Assembly (NCBI GenBank): GCA_034432095.1
Contig: DAOUCV010000018.1
Location: forward strand, 1 to 16,323
Origin: DAOUCV01 sp034432095
GTDB lineage: Bacteria; Chloroflexota; Dehalococcoidia; Dehalococcoidales; UBA2162
Direction: 5' to 3'
Length of the DNA stretch: 16,323 nucleotides
Under the pieces are notes generated by a model. It saw nothing but the letters and a program-made list of their open reading frames with translations, made no database searches and was not told the origin of the DNA. The position numbers and the translations under genes are program-made. Positions 1 to 7,487 of this stretch are shown one piece after another (positions within the stretch are counted from its first letter, which is position 1; the number at the start of each line of letters is the position of its first letter).

Positions 1-294
1 TGCCCCCACCGCTAATAAAATATGCGACTTAAGTTCAGGACAACTAGCCTGAGCGAAGGTTTAGCGTGGCTTTTAGATAGCTTCCGAATGTCAGCCCTTT
101 TTTCAGGGCAACTAAAAATCAAATAAAGCTTGGAGAGAAAAGATGCTGCGGATGAAGGGCATCGAGACCGTTAAGTAATATAGCGGCTCCTGATGCCCTT
201 TTTGACTTTGATAGAGAAGGAGGTGCACTATTGTGAGATAGGAGAATTGAAACGGTGTAGCCCATCAAATTAATAGAGGGGGGGTAAGAAGACA
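1..294. other. Non-coding leader upstream of the binding-protein gene
   Basis: I find no convincing gene in this 294-base stretch. It holds small stem-loops: TCAGG/CCTGA near 36-54, GCCCT/AGGGC at 94-98 and 105-109 with a T-rich loop, and the larger hairpin at 155-203 listed separately. A possible promoter follows that hairpin, with TTGACT at 202-207 and CACTAT at 226-231 (18-base spacer), but the -10 is poor. I could not match the stretch to a riboswitch class I know (TPP, T-box, SAM, cobalamin). A structured leader is possible but unproven. Confidence 0.5.
155..203 (+). terminator. Terminator-like or attenuator-like hairpin in the leader
   Basis: AAGGGCATC (155-163) pairs with GATGCCCTT (192-200). 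The stem is extended inward by GAG/CTC (164-166 with 187-189) and CCG/CGG (168-170 with 184-186), with a single bulged A and a two-base bulge. Five T residues (199-203) close the 3' side. This layout fits an intrinsic terminator of an upstream transcript, or an attenuator about 90 bases before the binding-protein start codon. Which of the two cannot be told without knowing where transcription begins. Confidence 0.45.
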
Positions 295-2157
295 ATGAAA
301 AAGAAAATTGTCTGGATGCTGGTAAGCTTGCTGATGGTGCTATCCCTGGTGATAACTTCCTGCGCCCCGAAAGAGGTAGAGGAGAAGAAGGCAGAGGAGA
401 AAGCGGCTGTAAAAGTGGTAGAAAAGGCAGAAAAAGAGGTGGCGGAAAAAGAGGTGGTGGAGAAAGAAAAGGGGCTGCTGCCTCCTGAGGTGCCGAAGTA
501 TGGGGGAACTCTTACCCTGGCGCTGGCCGGAGATATACTGAGTTTTGACCTGCTTTATGCCGGTCAGCCTATCCCCCAGCCTCCACTCGGGCTGACTAAT
601 GACCCATTGTGGGCAGGCGACTGGGCAAAAGGACCCGCCGGCGGCTACGGTACCAAAGAGACTGACTGGAGGATGAGCGAAGACGTTTTTGCCCACAAGG
701 CGGGCTGGATTGCTGAGAGCTGGCAATGGTCAGCCGATTTTGAGAAAAACGAAGGGACTCTCATCTACCGGATTCGCAAGGGTGTTCACTTCACTCTTAA
801 CCCGGACAGCGAAGCCAGCCGCCTGGTCAACGGGCGGGAAGTGACGGCTGACGACGTTGTTTATACCCTGGAACAGTTGGTCTGTAACCCCAGGAGTTAC
901 ATTTACGCCGCTGCTCCCGCACTGAGGACTGCTGAGATAACGAAAACCGGTCCTTGGGAAGTTACCGTCAAGACAAAGGCTGAGGCTCTGGCATCAGCCA
1001 TAAGTCGTTTGGGCTTATGGTGTCGGGTCATACCCCGGGAGGTGATGGCGAAATACGGTAGTTTGGCAGACTGGAGGGTTTCCGTGGGTGCCGGCCCATT
1101 CATGCTTGTTGACTACGTTCCCGGTAGTGGGGCGCTCTTTCACAGGAACCCCAACTACTGGCAGAAGAACCCGGTTGGTCCAGGCAAGGGCGACCAGCTA
1201 CCTTACATAGACAGAGTCCGGTGGTTAATCATAGCTGACACATCCACAAGGCAAGCTGCTCTGTGGACGGGTAAGATTGATGAGATGTGGGGCGTTAACT
1301 GGGAACAGGCTATCACGATTCGGCAGATGGCTCCCAAGCTGCTGGAAGCGGAAATGCCCGCGGAAGGTGCCTGGCATACTAAATGGAGGGTAGACATGGT
1401 GCCCTTTAACGATGTCCGGGTGCGCCGGGCACTAATGATGGCTACTGACTTTGAGGCAATACGCCGGGACTTGAACGGCGGCCTCGGGCAAATCCACACC
1501 TGGCCATTTGTGTATCACCCGTCATACGCCGACCTCTACCTTGCTCTTGACGACCCGATGATGCCGGAATCGGTGAGGGAGCTTTATATCTATAACCCCG
1601 AAAAGGCAAAGGCACTCCTTAAGGAAGCCGGTTACCCCAATGGCTTCAAGACACATGCACTTATCACCGCGAGTGAAGCCGACTACTTCTCGGTGCTTGC
1701 GGACATGTGGAGTAAGGTGGGTGTTGAGCTGGAGCTTAGGATTATGGAGGCTGGTGCCAGAGCCTCCATACTCGCCAGGAAAGAGCACACGGCGATATCG
1801 TGTTTGGGACTATCGCCAGTCGGAACGTTCTTCGACGCGGGTGACTTTACCGGGGGTGGGATAACCAACGTCAGTTGTATCAACGACCCGATTGTTAACG
1901 AGACGTTTGAAAGGGTGCGGAAAGCCATGATCGTGGACCAGAAGGAAGCCATGAGGATGGTAAAAGAACTAATGCCTTACTTCCTTGGGCAGGCGTATGC
2001 CCTCCCGACCCCGGTAGCTCCTACGTTCAACTTCTGGTGGCCCTGGGTACAGAACTACTCCGGTGAAATATATCTGGGCTTCGGCGTGGGCAGTGCTTAC
2101 ACCTGGCCAACCTTTATCTGGCTTGACCAAAACCTGAAAAAGTCCATGGGATTCTAG
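295..2157 (+). CDS. ABC transporter solute-binding lipoprotein, family 5 (peptide/nickel type)
   Basis: This 620-residue extracytoplasmic binding protein would capture a solute, typically an oligopeptide, for an ABC importer. Residues 1-22 form a lipoprotein signal (KKK, hydrophobic core, lipobox I-T-S-C), so Cys23 should be lipidated and anchor the protein outside the membrane. Residues 26-60 are an almost pure Lys/Glu/Val/Ala linker, likely an extended or helical spacer. The SBP_bac_5 fold starts at about residue 69 (YGGTLTLAL) and runs to the end; landmarks are VTADDVVYTLEQLV near 183-196 and the RVRRALMMATD segment in the second lobe. A GGGGGGG-type Shine-Dalgarno run about 10 bases upstream supports the ATG. 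No permease or ATPase gene is adjacent, and a terminator follows directly, so this is an orphan binding protein. The ligand cannot be assigned. Confidence 0.93.
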   Translation: MKKKIVWMLVSLLMVLSLVITSCAPKEVEEKKAEEKAAVKVVEKAEKEVAEKEVVEKEKGLLPPEVPKYGGTLTLALAGDILSFDLLYAGQPIPQPPLGLTNDPLWAGDWAKGPAGGYGTKETDWRMSEDVFAHKAGWIAESWQWSADFEKNEGTLIYRIRKGVHFTLNPDSEASRLVNGREVTADDVVYTLEQLVCNPRSYIYAAAPALRTAEITKTGPWEVTVKTKAEALASAISRLGLWCRVIPREVMAKYGSLADWRVSVGAGPFMLVDYVPGSGALFHRNPNYWQKNPVGPGKGDQLPYIDRVRWLIIADTSTRQAALWTGKIDEMWGVNWEQAITIRQMAPKLLEAEMPAEGAWHTKWRVDMVPFNDVRVRRALMMATDFEAIRRDLNGGLGQIHTWPFVYHPSYADLYLALDDPMMPESVRELYIYNPEKAKALLKEAGYPNGFKTHALITASEADYFSVLADMWSKVGVELELRIMEAGARASILARKEHTAISCLGLSPVGTFFDAGDFTGGGITNVSCINDPIVNETFERVRKAMIVDQKEAMRMVKELMPYFLGQAYALPTPVAPTFNFWWPWVQNYSGEIYLGFGVGSAYTWPTFIWLDQNLKKSMGF

Positions 2158-2185
2158 GTCTGGCACCATAGCGACGGTCGAATAG

Positions 2186-2222
2186 AAAAAGGCTGGCGGG
2201 TTTAAAACCCGCCAGCCTTTTT
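2186..2222 (+). terminator. Strong intrinsic terminator after the binding-protein gene
   Basis: GGCTGGCGGGTTT (2191-2203) and AAACCCGCCAGCC (2205-2217) form a perfect 13-bp inverted repeat around one central base; the real hairpin loop would be a little larger. Five A residues precede it and five T residues follow it, so it could act in both directions. It lies 29 bases after the stop codon. Confidence 0.93.
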
Positions 2223-2250
2223 CTTTACGTCCGGTTGCCTGATGCCGCGT

Positions 2251-2266
2251 TCAACTGCGCAGTTGA
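2251..2266. promoter_or_regulatory. Perfect 16-bp palindrome, candidate operator
   Basis: TCAACTGCGCAGTTGA is a perfect palindrome. It sits between the terminator of the upstream gene and the acyl-CoA synthetase gene, and its 3' end overlaps a possible -35 box. There is no loop and no T-tract, so a dimeric repressor site is a better reading than a terminator. No regulator gene is present in the window. Confidence 0.4.
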
Positions 2267-2292
2267 CTTAGGGAGGTGTTAACTGCTAAAAC
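2263..2292 (+). promoter_or_regulatory. Possible promoter of the acyl-CoA synthetase gene
   Basis: TTGACT (2263-2268) could be a -35 box. CTAAAA/TAAAAC at 2286-2292 is a weak -10 with a 17- or 18-base spacer. The -35 overlaps the palindrome at 2251-2266, so bound regulator would compete with RNA polymerase. Confidence 0.4.
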
Positions 2293-2362
2293 ATAAAACC
2301 ACCAAGTTTTGTTTGGTCAAGCCGTTTTATTGAAATTAATGAGACAAGATGACTATCGGGAT

Positions 2363-3748
2363 ATGGATTTAGTAGCGCAATTAGACTGTATATTTAATCC
2401 TAGGGCAGTTGCGGTAATCGGTGCTTCCGCCAACCCGGAGAAGCCAGGGTTTATGTGTATGACCAGTCTAGTTAGAGATGGGTTCAAAGGCAAAATCTAT
2501 CCGGTTAATCCTGGCCTGTCTGAGCTTTTCGGTTTAAAGGCATACCCATCGATTCTAGCTATACCTGAAGACATTGATTTAGCCGTTGTCGTCATCCCTG
2601 CTGAACAAACCATATCTGTAATAGAAGAATGTATTGTCAAGGGCATAAAGGGGGCGATCCTGGTTAGTGCCGGCTTCAGAGAGGTTGGTTCGGAGACTGG
2701 GCTTAGCCTGCAAGCTACACTCCAAGAGATAGCTAACCGGGGCGGAATAAAGATTGTCGGGCCAAATACCCTGGGACTGATTAACCCCAGGGCCAACCTT
2801 AATGCCACATTCCAGCCTGGTCTTGGTTTAAGCAAAATCGGCAATGTTTCTGTGGTAAGCCAAAGTGGAGGAATGTGCATCTATCTCATCAACGCTTTGA
2901 CCAGCAACAATGTGGGTATCAGTAAAGTTATGGGAATAGGGAACAGATGCAACCTTGATTTTGATGAAGTAGTAGCTTATCTTGCCCAGGATAACGAGAC
3001 CAGAGTAATAGTATTGTATATCGAGGGGATAGAGCAGCCGAAACGATTGATGAGAATAGCCCGCAAGGTGGCGAAGCAGAAGCCGATTTTGGTGTACAAA
3101 GGGGGCAGGACGCAAGAGAGTAACAGGGCTACTTTATCCCATACCGGTGCTTTAGCCGGTAAGTACGAACTATATAAAGCAGCCTTCACCCAGAGCGGCA
3201 TGATGATTGTCGATACTATGACCGAGCTGGTTGATATGACTAAAGCACTGGTTTTTCAACCATCATTGGCCAGTGATAGGGTAGCCGTTCTATCACTCCA
3301 GGCCGGTCCCGGCATAATTATTGCTGATAAGTGCCGTGAATTTGGCTTGAGACTGGCTGAACTCTCCCCAACGACCAGGCAACGGCTCAGACATTTTATA
3401 TCCCCCTTACTTTCGATTGATAGCCCGGTTGACATGGCTTGGACAGGCAGCAATTTTGATAGCAGCCGGGAGATTCTGAGGGCTGTCCTGGAGGATGATG
3501 GGGTTGATGCGGTGGTTGTTGCTTTTATTTCTTTTGAACTAAGTGGGGAACTGCCAAAAGCGATTATTGACGTAGCTAGACACAGTATAAAGCCAATATT
3601 GGTCTGCCAAGGTGCCCCCGATGCGGCAGCAAGCGTGACCAAAGCACTGGAAGATGCGAATATTCCGGTTTACCCTTTCCCAGACAGAGCAGTTACTGGT
3701 TTAGCCGGGCTGCTAAGGTATGGCAGCATTCTCAAGACGATTGATTGA
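2363..3748 (+). CDS. Acyl-CoA synthetase (ADP-forming) alpha-subunit-like, CoA-binding protein
   Basis: In the family, the alpha subunit of acetate/acyl-CoA ligase (ADP-forming) binds CoA and carries a phospho-histidine that relays phosphate between an acyl-phosphate and ADP in the ATP-grasp beta subunit. Seen here (numbered from ATG 2363, 461 residues): an N-terminal CoA-binding Rossmann domain with AVIGASANPEKPG near residues 16-28, the GPNTLGLINP motif near 133-142, and SHTGALAG with the expected active His at about residue 260. A succinyl-CoA-ligase-like flavodoxin domain completes the C-terminal half. No ATP-grasp domain follows, so a beta subunit must be encoded elsewhere, or the protein does another job. 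The frame stays open upstream to TTG 2309 with an ATG at 2339. I prefer 2363 because homologues begin shortly before the FNPRAVAVIG segment, but no candidate has a good Shine-Dalgarno. It converges on the CoA-transferase gene. Confidence 0.85.
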   Translation: MDLVAQLDCIFNPRAVAVIGASANPEKPGFMCMTSLVRDGFKGKIYPVNPGLSELFGLKAYPSILAIPEDIDLAVVVIPAEQTISVIEECIVKGIKGAILVSAGFREVGSETGLSLQATLQEIANRGGIKIVGPNTLGLINPRANLNATFQPGLGLSKIGNVSVVSQSGGMCIYLINALTSNNVGISKVMGIGNRCNLDFDEVVAYLAQDNETRVIVLYIEGIEQPKRLMRIARKVAKQKPILVYKGGRTQESNRATLSHTGALAGKYELYKAAFTQSGMMIVDTMTELVDMTKALVFQPSLASDRVAVLSLQAGPGIIIADKCREFGLRLAELSPTTRQRLRHFISPLLSIDSPVDMAWTGSNFDSSREILRAVLEDDGVDAVVVAFISFELSGELPKAIIDVARHSIKPILVCQGAPDAAASVTKALEDANIPVYPFPDRAVTGLAGLLRYGSILKTID

Positions 3749-3816
3749 TTCTTCATCGCTCTTTTCATAATAAAAGCGAAGCACAACATACCGCTGGTAC
3801 TTCCTGCTCTTAAACG

Positions 3817-3855
3817 AATCTGAAATCCACGTTCCAATTTCATTAAATTCAGATT
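3817..3855. terminator. Weak hairpin between convergent genes
   Basis: AATCTGAAAT (3817-3826) and AATTCAGATT (3846-3855) pair at 9 of 10 positions around a 19-base loop and overlap the stop codon of the CoA-transferase gene. There is no clear T-tract on either side. A second imperfect stem, TCGCT/AGCGA, lies near 3763-3780. Either might end transcription of the convergent genes, but the evidence is thin. Confidence 0.3.
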
Positions 3856-5066
3856 ATTCCCTGCTCCCTTAGATTAGTGATATCACCCCAGGAATAGCCA
3901 AGCTCAAGGAGGATTTCTTCAGTATGTTGTCCCAGTCCGGGCGCTGGTAGTCTTAAGCTTGCTGGGGTTGCGCTGAAGTTCCAAGGAAAGCCCACTGTCT
4001 TAATCCGCCCAAACACAGGGTGAACATAATCAATGATATACTCGTTTTCCAGCACCTGAGGGTCAGAGAGTAAGTCAGAAATAGTTTGAATAGGCGCGCA
4101 GATGAGTTTGTGTCCCCTCAGTATCCTGAGCCATTCGTTCCGGGACTTGGTAATAAAAACTCCGTCGAGAATACGAATTAGCGTTTCCGAATTCTCTAGC
4201 TGGCTTCTGACCTCGATATTGCTAAACTGCGGGTCATGCTCAAGTTCTTCAATACCAAGCGCTTTACAGAAAGAAGACCAATATCTATCGGCGGCGAGCA
4301 TAGCTAGGGCAATCCATTCCCCATCCCCGCATTTATAGTAATTCCATAACGGGTTCCCCATTTTAGTTCGGTCTCTTCTTGGCATCTCCACGCCGGAGTG
4401 AGCCCTGGTGTTTACCGGTAGTCTTTCCAGTCCCGCCACCAGGCTCCCCAGCAGCGAGATTTCAACCTTCTGGGCAATTCCCTTTCGTTCTCGGGCCACC
4501 AGTGCCGCCAGTATCCCCTGAGCTAGTATTATTCCGGCAGTGGTATCGGCATACCCGGAAACGAATATGATTGGCGGGTCATCAGGCCCACCGGCCTGAT
4601 AAGCCATTCCAGAGCGAGCTATGGCCGTAAAATCCATACCCTGTTCCTCACTCTCCGGGCCTTTCAAGCCCCAGGGACTCGCATAAGCGTAAATAATCTT
4701 CGGATTATATTGAAGCAGCGTCGGGTAATCTACCTTCAGACGCTCAGCCACGCCCTTCCGCCAATTGTTCAGTACCACGTCAGCAGTGCTAACTAGGCGA
4801 TAGAATATTTCCTGGCCAAGCTGTTTGGTCAAATCAAGGGTGAGGCTCCTTTTGTTGCGATTCCATATTTCGAAGTGACTCCCTCCGGCTTCAATCCTGC
4901 TTGCGGCTGCTGCAAAGACCTCAATGCCTCGTCCCGGTTCGCCGGTGACTGGGGGCTCTACTTTGATTACATCAGCTCCAAGGTCACCCAGTAGAGTTCC
5001 AGCAGTAGGTCCCAACTGAACCACGCCACAGTCTATTACCCGTATTCCGTCTAACGCTCCAGGCAT
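3849..5066 (-). CDS. CaiB/BaiF family III CoA-transferase
   Basis: Family III CoA-transferases move CoA between carboxylic acids, using a catalytic aspartate that forms a mixed anhydride and then a thioester; formyl-CoA transferase, CaiB and BaiF belong here. The 405-residue length is typical. Visible landmarks are the N-terminal block LDGIRVIDCGVV and LGDLGADVIKVEPP near residues 5-39, the NKRSLTLDL block near 71-79, and SGYADTTAGIILAQGILAAL with Asp174 at the catalytic position. The start ATG is preceded by AAAAGGTAA, whose Shine-Dalgarno overlaps the stop codon of the MmgE/PrpD gene. Only 7 bases separate the genes, so translation is probably coupled. It is the last gene of the minus-strand operon. 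The acyl donor and acceptor cannot be read from sequence. Confidence 0.93.
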   Translation of the reverse strand: MPGALDGIRVIDCGVVQLGPTAGTLLGDLGADVIKVEPPVTGEPGRGIEVFAAAASRIEAGGSHFEIWNRNKRSLTLDLTKQLGQEIFYRLVSTADVVLNNWRKGVAERLKVDYPTLLQYNPKIIYAYASPWGLKGPESEEQGMDFTAIARSGMAYQAGGPDDPPIIFVSGYADTTAGIILAQGILAALVARERKGIAQKVEISLLGSLVAGLERLPVNTRAHSGVEMPRRDRTKMGNPLWNYYKCGDGEWIALAMLAADRYWSSFCKALGIEELEHDPQFSNIEVRSQLENSETLIRILDGVFITKSRNEWLRILRGHKLICAPIQTISDLLSDPQVLENEYIIDYVHPVFGRIKTVGFPWNFSATPASLRLPAPGLGQHTEEILLELGYSWGDITNLREQGII

Positions 5067-5073
5067 CTGTAAG

Positions 5074-6663
5074 TTACCTTTTTACGGCCAGTTTGACTAT
5101 TTCCGCCACGTTATCCACTTCCTCCAGCCTTTCGACTAACCTGATAAGCTTCTTCGCATCCTCCTGGCTGACTGTTTGGGAAAACTCCACCTGTTCCATG
5201 AATTTGGCAATCAAGCCGTCCCGGGATAACGGTCTATAAGGCTCACCCAATGCCACACGAACGTACTCAGAGAACGTGCGACCATCTTTCATTCTTACCT
5301 CGAGTTCAACACCTTCGTCTTTATCGAGGTCGGCCAACTTTACTTTTTTAATCAGGGCTTGGAGCTTAGGGTCGCGTATTTTTTCGTCAGTGAAGTTCTC
5401 ATTTTTAGAACTCTTCCGGTACAGAGCACTGGCTACAGTGAAATAGAAACTCCACAGGGCATTCATGATGGGATAGTCCCCGATAATGTAAGGTTTGGAA
5501 TAGTGTACCGCAGCGGCGGCATTTGAAAGGTGCAAGATGACCTCTTTTATATCGTCAGTGTTAATATCGTGTTTGCTGACAATTGCCAGGGCCGCCTCGG
5601 TGGGTGCGTTAGTAGGCCTGCCACCGGGCCAGGGTTTGAAGACCTGCTCCACATGGTACTTTTTGCCCAAGCCCTCAGTAATCCTTTCCGGGCGGTTACA
5701 ACTGGCAAGTCCGGGATAGTAACCGCCCCGTTCACCAAAGAAGGGGTCTTTAACTCCCGGCCAGCCAGCTTTAGCAAGTTGTGCGGCATTGATACCATCC
5801 CGCGCCTCTATACCGTTGCTCAGCTTGATGCTAACAGTCTCCTCATAACCTCCTCTGGCAAGCTGGGCTTTGAAAAATGGGTCGTTTACTCCGAGCCACC
5901 CCGGGTTAGCCGACTGGGTAGAACTGACGCTGCCACTTTGCCCTGCCGGCTTCGGCGGCGGCACGGGCTGACTGGGAGCGAACATGCCACCGGCACCAAC
6001 TCCTCTCAACATCATAGCCAGACCAAAGGCGTTTCTCATCTGGGTGCCGTTTAAGCCCAGCAAGCGACCGGCAATGGCAGCGGCTCCAAATATTGCTGTT
6101 GAACCCCTGGTCATTGGAGGCGGGGCAAGGTCAGGGCTAGGAGCCTGGCCCGGCGGAGTTCGGTCATTAGCAATGTGCAGTCTTGCCGCAAGGTCGTCAC
6201 CCACCACCAGGGCAGTGATCAGCTCCTTGCCATTGACCCCTCTACTTTCCCCAACGGCCAGAGCTGTCAAGGCTGTCGTCTCAGTGATGTGATGAGCAAA
6301 CCTGCGGATGGGCTTCCCGTCAATATAAACGGTCCCTGGTCCTCCATCACCATCAATGATAAGAGTCAATGGCCCCCAGTCGAAGGAACGGCACAAGATA
6401 CAATTTACCATGGCCACATTATGAACCGGTCCTTTAACGCCGCTAGCCAGGATGGTGGCGTCCGGTCTGCCTCCCCAGCTTTTGACCAGTTCTATCAGTT
6501 CGGCGTTACCGGGAGCCCTGGCACCGCCTATGGCACAGCCGATAGTATCGAGAATGCGCCTCTTGGTATTGTCGATTACCTCGTCTTCGATGTCCTCAAA
6601 GCGGGTATTCAAAACATTGGCTATTAGTGCCTCAGTAACCGTCTTACCGTCAATACTCTCCAC
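5074..6663 (-). CDS. MmgE/PrpD family protein with an unusual central insertion
   Basis: The MmgE/PrpD family contains 2-methylcitrate dehydratase and cis-aconitate decarboxylase; members act on tri- and dicarboxylic acids. Seen here are the N-terminal all-helical domain (VIDNTKRRILDTIGCAIGG, residues 29-47; GKELITALVVGDDLAARL, 145-162; GRLLGLNGTQMRNAFGLA, 199-216) and the C-terminal lid domain (NAPTEAALAI, 352-361; IKEVILHLS, 372-380). At 529 residues it is about 70 longer than the usual 450-460. The excess lies mainly at residues 226-290: a Pro/Ser-rich stretch, then GWLGVNDPFF (256-265), which is repeated as GWPGVKDPFF (300-309). The start is GTG with GGAGAG seven bases upstream, 22 bases after the SDR stop codon. 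Substrate is unknown; the neighbours suggest a CoA-linked acid pathway. Confidence 0.88.
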   Translation of the reverse strand: MESIDGKTVTEALIANVLNTRFEDIEDEVIDNTKRRILDTIGCAIGGARAPGNAELIELVKSWGGRPDATILASGVKGPVHNVAMVNCILCRSFDWGPLTLIIDGDGGPGTVYIDGKPIRRFAHHITETTALTALAVGESRGVNGKELITALVVGDDLAARLHIANDRTPPGQAPSPDLAPPPMTRGSTAIFGAAAIAGRLLGLNGTQMRNAFGLAMMLRGVGAGGMFAPSQPVPPPKPAGQSGSVSSTQSANPGWLGVNDPFFKAQLARGGYEETVSIKLSNGIEARDGINAAQLAKAGWPGVKDPFFGERGGYYPGLASCNRPERITEGLGKKYHVEQVFKPWPGGRPTNAPTEAALAIVSKHDINTDDIKEVILHLSNAAAAVHYSKPYIIGDYPIMNALWSFYFTVASALYRKSSKNENFTDEKIRDPKLQALIKKVKLADLDKDEGVELEVRMKDGRTFSEYVRVALGEPYRPLSRDGLIAKFMEQVEFSQTVSQEDAKKLIRLVERLEEVDNVAEIVKLAVKR

Positions 6664-6685
6664 GCCTAAACTCTCCGATAGAACC

Positions 6686-7429
6686 CTATATTGAGATGAC
6701 CTGCCCTGTTATAGCACTGGACATATCTGATACTAAAAAGACTACGGCATTAGCTATATCCTGAGTTGTCGTTAGCCTTCTCAAGGGTGTCCTCGCTGCT
6801 GCCTCTTCTCTCCTTTTGGCGTCCATAGTGGCATGAGTCCCAAAATTGGTCATTACCATCGTGGGTGCCAGACAGTTTACGTTTATTCCCAGAGGACCTA
6901 CTTCCAATGCGAGGCACTTGGTGAAGGCGATAACCCCGGCCTTGGCCCCGGCGTAAGAACTGGAACCAGGCATGCCGTTCAAAGCAACGGCTGATGAAAA
7001 ATTGACGATCTTACCCCATTTGCGCTCCATCATACCGGGGAGAACCGCTTTGGCACAATGCATCGAGCCCAAAAAGTTAACAGCTATATCTTTTTCCCAT
7101 TTCTCTTCTTGAGCCTGATGTAAAGGCCCGGCGGCAGCCGTCCCGCCAGCCGTATTCACCAGTATATCTATTTTGCCAAATTCCGCCAGGGCTGCTCTTA
7201 CCATATCGTTAACTTCCCGACTATTGGCGACATCAGCCTTTAGAGCGATAGCCTTACGTCCTAAAGCTTTTACTTCATTGGCTGTTTTTTTGGCTCCTTC
7301 GATGTCTATGTCAGATGAAACTATGTCACACCCCTCTTTCGCCAGTGTTAGGGCAATAGCTTTGCCCATACCTATCTGACTGCCTGTCCCGGTTACCAGC
7401 GCTACTTTGCCTTGCAGACCCAGTTCCAT
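6686..7429 (-). CDS. SDR family NAD(P)-dependent oxidoreductase (FabG-like)
   Basis: A classical short-chain dehydrogenase/reductase, interconverting an alcohol and a ketone with NAD(H) or NADP(H). Residues 11-24 hold the dinucleotide loop LVTGTGSQIGMGKA, a slightly extended TGxxxGxG variant seen in a subset of SDRs. NTAG is at 92-95, and the tetrad is complete: Asn118, Ser146, Tyr159, Lys163 (YAGAK). Asp40, after the second strand, hints at NAD preference but does not prove it. The protein stops at ITGQVISI, just before the usual terminal DGG. It is the first gene of the operon. ATG is preceded by the strong Shine-Dalgarno GGAGGAGG, six bases away, and by a near-consensus promoter. A 3-hydroxyacyl or hydroxy-acid substrate is plausible from context only. 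Confidence 0.93.
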   Translation of the reverse strand: MELGLQGKVALVTGTGSQIGMGKAIALTLAKEGCDIVSSDIDIEGAKKTANEVKALGRKAIALKADVANSREVNDMVRAALAEFGKIDILVNTAGGTAAAGPLHQAQEEKWEKDIAVNFLGSMHCAKAVLPGMMERKWGKIVNFSSAVALNGMPGSSSYAGAKAGVIAFTKCLALEVGPLGINVNCLAPTMVMTNFGTHATMDAKRREEAAARTPLRRLTTTQDIANAVVFLVSDMSSAITGQVISI

Positions 7430-7459
7430 TGTTTTCCTCCTCCATATGTTGTGTACTAA

Positions 7460-7487
7460 ATTATATCCTACAACGAAATGGTGTCAA
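7460..7487 (-). promoter_or_regulatory. Near-consensus sigma-70 promoter of the SDR/MmgE-PrpD/CoA-transferase operon
   Basis: On the minus strand TTGACA (7487-7482) and TATAAT (7465-7460) are both perfect hexamers with a 16-base spacer. Transcription would start near 7453, giving a leader of about 24 bases that holds the GGAGGAGG ribosome site before the ATG at 7429. Two further CTATAAT copies lie just upstream (about 7491-7508). The promoter lies in the region where the 3' half of the decayed peroxiredoxin gene should be. Confidence 0.85.

Noticed and set aside
1..294. A known riboswitch class in the leader of the binding-protein gene
   Set aside because: Several hairpins are present, but I could not match the conserved core of TPP, SAM, cobalamin, glycine or T-box elements.
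5530..6054. A 174-codon plus-strand open frame opposite the MmgE/PrpD gene
   Set aside because: Its composition looks like a shadow of the minus-strand coding sequence, and it has no ribosome site or family resemblance.
6686..6688. TAG at the end of the SDR gene as a pyrrolysine or readthrough codon
   Set aside because: The readthrough sequence does not resemble the family's C-terminus, and the codon lies at the natural end of the domain.
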